Assembly: GCF_028656935.1 (NCBI RefSeq)
Contig: NZ_JAMDGZ010000048.1
Location: 177,513-241,512, forward strand
DNA length: 64,000 bases
Source of the DNA: Pseudomonas rubra
Lineage (GTDB): Bacteria; Pseudomonadota; Gammaproteobacteria; Pseudomonadales; Pseudomonadaceae
Reading direction: 5' to 3'
Shown piece by piece: positions 62,912-64,000 of this stretch. The notes beneath the pieces were generated by a model that saw only the letters and a program-made list of their open reading frames with translations, had not been told where the DNA came from and ran no database searches. The position numbers were made by a program, and so were the translations under genes. Positions within the stretch are counted from its first letter, which is position 1, and the number at the start of each line of letters is the position of its first letter.

Positions 62912-64000
62912 ATGCTTCGACTATTTCTTTTGTTACGCTCAAGTCATGGGGCACTCGACCACATTTTTCGCCACTTGGTTCCCCTGCTGGCCATCGGGCT
63001 GCTGAACGGTTGCGCCAGTGTCAGTTACTACGGGCAACTGGCCAGCGGTCAGTTGCAGTTGCTGCAGGCACGCCAGCCGGTCGCTGAACTGGTTGCCGAT
63101 CCTGCCACCGCCGGCAAACTGCGCCAGCAACTACTGCAGGCCGAGCGGGCACGAGCCTTTGCCAGTAAGCAGCTGAAGCTGCCGGACAACCGCAGCTACC
63201 GGGTGTATGCCGACATTGGCAGGCCCTTCGTGGTCTGGAACGTGTTTGCCACTCCTGAATTGTCCCTTGAGCCGCAAACCCATTGTTTCCCCATTGCCGG
63301 TTGCGTCGCCTACCGCGGTTACTACCGCCAGGGCGCCGCGCGCGGGGCGGCGGCGCTGCAGAAGCAGCAGGGGCTGGATGTTTACATTGGCGGCGTCGAG
63401 GCCTATTCGACCCTGGGCTGGTTCGATGATCCGATTCTCAGCTCCATGCTCAACTGGGGGGATGAGCGCCTGGCCACGGTGATTTTTCATGAGCTGGCGC
63501 ATCAGCGGGTCTATGTACAGGACGACACTGCGTTCAACGAGTCCTTCGCCACCTTTGTCGAGCACGAAGGCAGCCGCCAATGGCGCGCGGCGCGCGGGCT
63601 GCCAGCGCTGGCCGAAGGGGTTGGCCAGCCACGCGATCAGTTTGTCGCCCTGGTTCTGGCCAGCCGCGAACGGCTCAAGCGCTTGTACGCGGCGCCGCTG
63701 ACCGACTCTGCCAAGCGCTCCGGCAAACAGGCCGAGTTCGAACGCTTGCGCCGGGAGTATCGGGCCCTGCGCGATGGCCAGTGGGGCGGTGTCGGGCGCT
63801 ATGACGCCTGGATCAATGCACCGCTGAACAACGCCAAGCTACTGCCCTTTGGTCTGTATGACCAATGGGTGCCGGCGTTTGCCCAGCTGTTTGTCGAAGT
63901 TGGGGGCGATTGGCAGGTGTTCTATGAGCGGGTCGACGCACTGGGTAAATTGCCAATTGAGCAGCGTCAGCAGGCGCTGAAAAACATCGCGGGGCAAGCC
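62912..64000 (+). CDS. Putative zinc aminopeptidase, lipoprotein (cut by window edge)
   Basis: 363 codons, open to the window end. Lipobox LLNGC with Cys34. The gluzincin motif HELAH at 193-197 with a downstream FNESFATFVEHEG segment marks the predicted-aminopeptidase family (COG4324 type). A preceding VYIGGVEAYSTLGWFDDPILSSML segment is also family-like. The last in-frame bases read CATCGCGGGGCAAGCC, identical to a REP arm, so the C-terminus appears to run into a REP element. Catalytic activity is not shown. Confidence 0.85.
   Translation, partial: MLRLFLLLRSSHGALDHIFRHLVPLLAIGLLNGCASVSYYGQLASGQLQLLQARQPVAELVADPATAGKLRQQLLQAERARAFASKQLKLPDNRSYRVYADIGRPFVVWNVFATPELSLEPQTHCFPIAGCVAYRGYYRQGAARGAAALQKQQGLDVYIGGVEAYSTLGWFDDPILSSMLNWGDERLATVIFHELAHQRVYVQDDTAFNESFATFVEHEGSRQWRAARGLPALAEGVGQPRDQFVALVLASRERLKRLYAAPLTDSAKRSGKQAEFERLRREYRALRDGQWGGVGRYDAWINAPLNNAKLLPFGLYDQWVPAFAQLFVEVGGDWQVFYERVDALGKLPIEQRQQALKNIAGQA
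63986..64000 (+). repeat. Start of a REP arm inside the aminopeptidase 3' end
   Basis: ATCGCGGGGCAAGCC equals the first 15 bases of the REP arm at 59836. It is still in the reading frame of the peptidase and continues beyond the window. Confidence 0.6.

Overview
The window is the replication-origin region of a Pseudomonas chromosome, most like the P. putida / P. fluorescens group. The order rpmH-rnpA-yidD-yidC-mnmE-mnmG-rsmG-parA-parB-atpIBEFHAGDC-glmU-glmR-glmS on one side of oriC and dnaA-dnaN-recF-gyrB on the other is the typical pseudomonad arrangement. High GC, P. putida-type REP palindromes and divergent trpI/trpBA agree with this. The assignment rests on gene order and protein recognition only; no database was searched.

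Layout. 1-2.8 kb: the left edge cuts a two-partner secretion pair on the minus strand, a TpsB outer-membrane transporter followed by the N-terminus of a haemagglutinin-like TpsA exoprotein. 2.8-3.5 kb: a gene-poor stretch with an internally deleted IS3-family remnant and the attTn7 region beside glmS. 3.5-7.7 kb: glmS, its DeoR-type regulator and glmU (UDP-GlcNAc synthesis). 7.8-14.9 kb: the complete F1Fo ATP synthase operon. 15.1-19.3 kb: parB, parA, rsmG, mnmG. 19.3-24.35 kb: two homologous DnaA-box clusters flank mnmE, yidC, yidD, rnpA and rpmH. 24.36-30.6 kb: dnaA, dnaN, recF, gyrB, with two parS sites in or at the end of recF.

30.6-39.6 kb is the accessory part. A FisR-type sigma-54 activator with three spaced cysteines is divergent from a persulfide dioxygenase / sulfide:quinone reductase / TauE exporter operon, which looks like an inducible sulfide-detoxification module. 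It is followed by a LysR regulator, a GMC oxidoreductase and an MHS-family transporter with an unusually large periplasmic loop.

39.7-58.8 kb returns to core genes in pseudomonad order: plsC-like, gmhB, glyS, glyQ, tag, an LpxL-like acyltransferase, a TPR protein, trkA, rsmB, fmt, def, dprA, tsaC, qor, hemF, aroE, a DOPA-dioxygenase-like protein, trpA, trpB, trpI. 58.8-64 kb holds small stress and envelope proteins (DUF883, dodecin, two DUF1161, OsmC), a luciferase-like oxidoreductase, two paralogous lipoproteins and, cut by the right edge, a zinc aminopeptidase-like lipoprotein. No tRNA, rRNA or CRISPR array was seen.

Most notable observations: the twin origin regions share sequence and exact motif spacing; a single DnaA-box 9-mer is present at least 28 times in the window, many copies inside genes; the FisR sulfide module carries a candidate sigma-54 promoter and upstream repeats; and two non-autonomous transposon-like elements (3.1 kb and 61.8 kb) are present.
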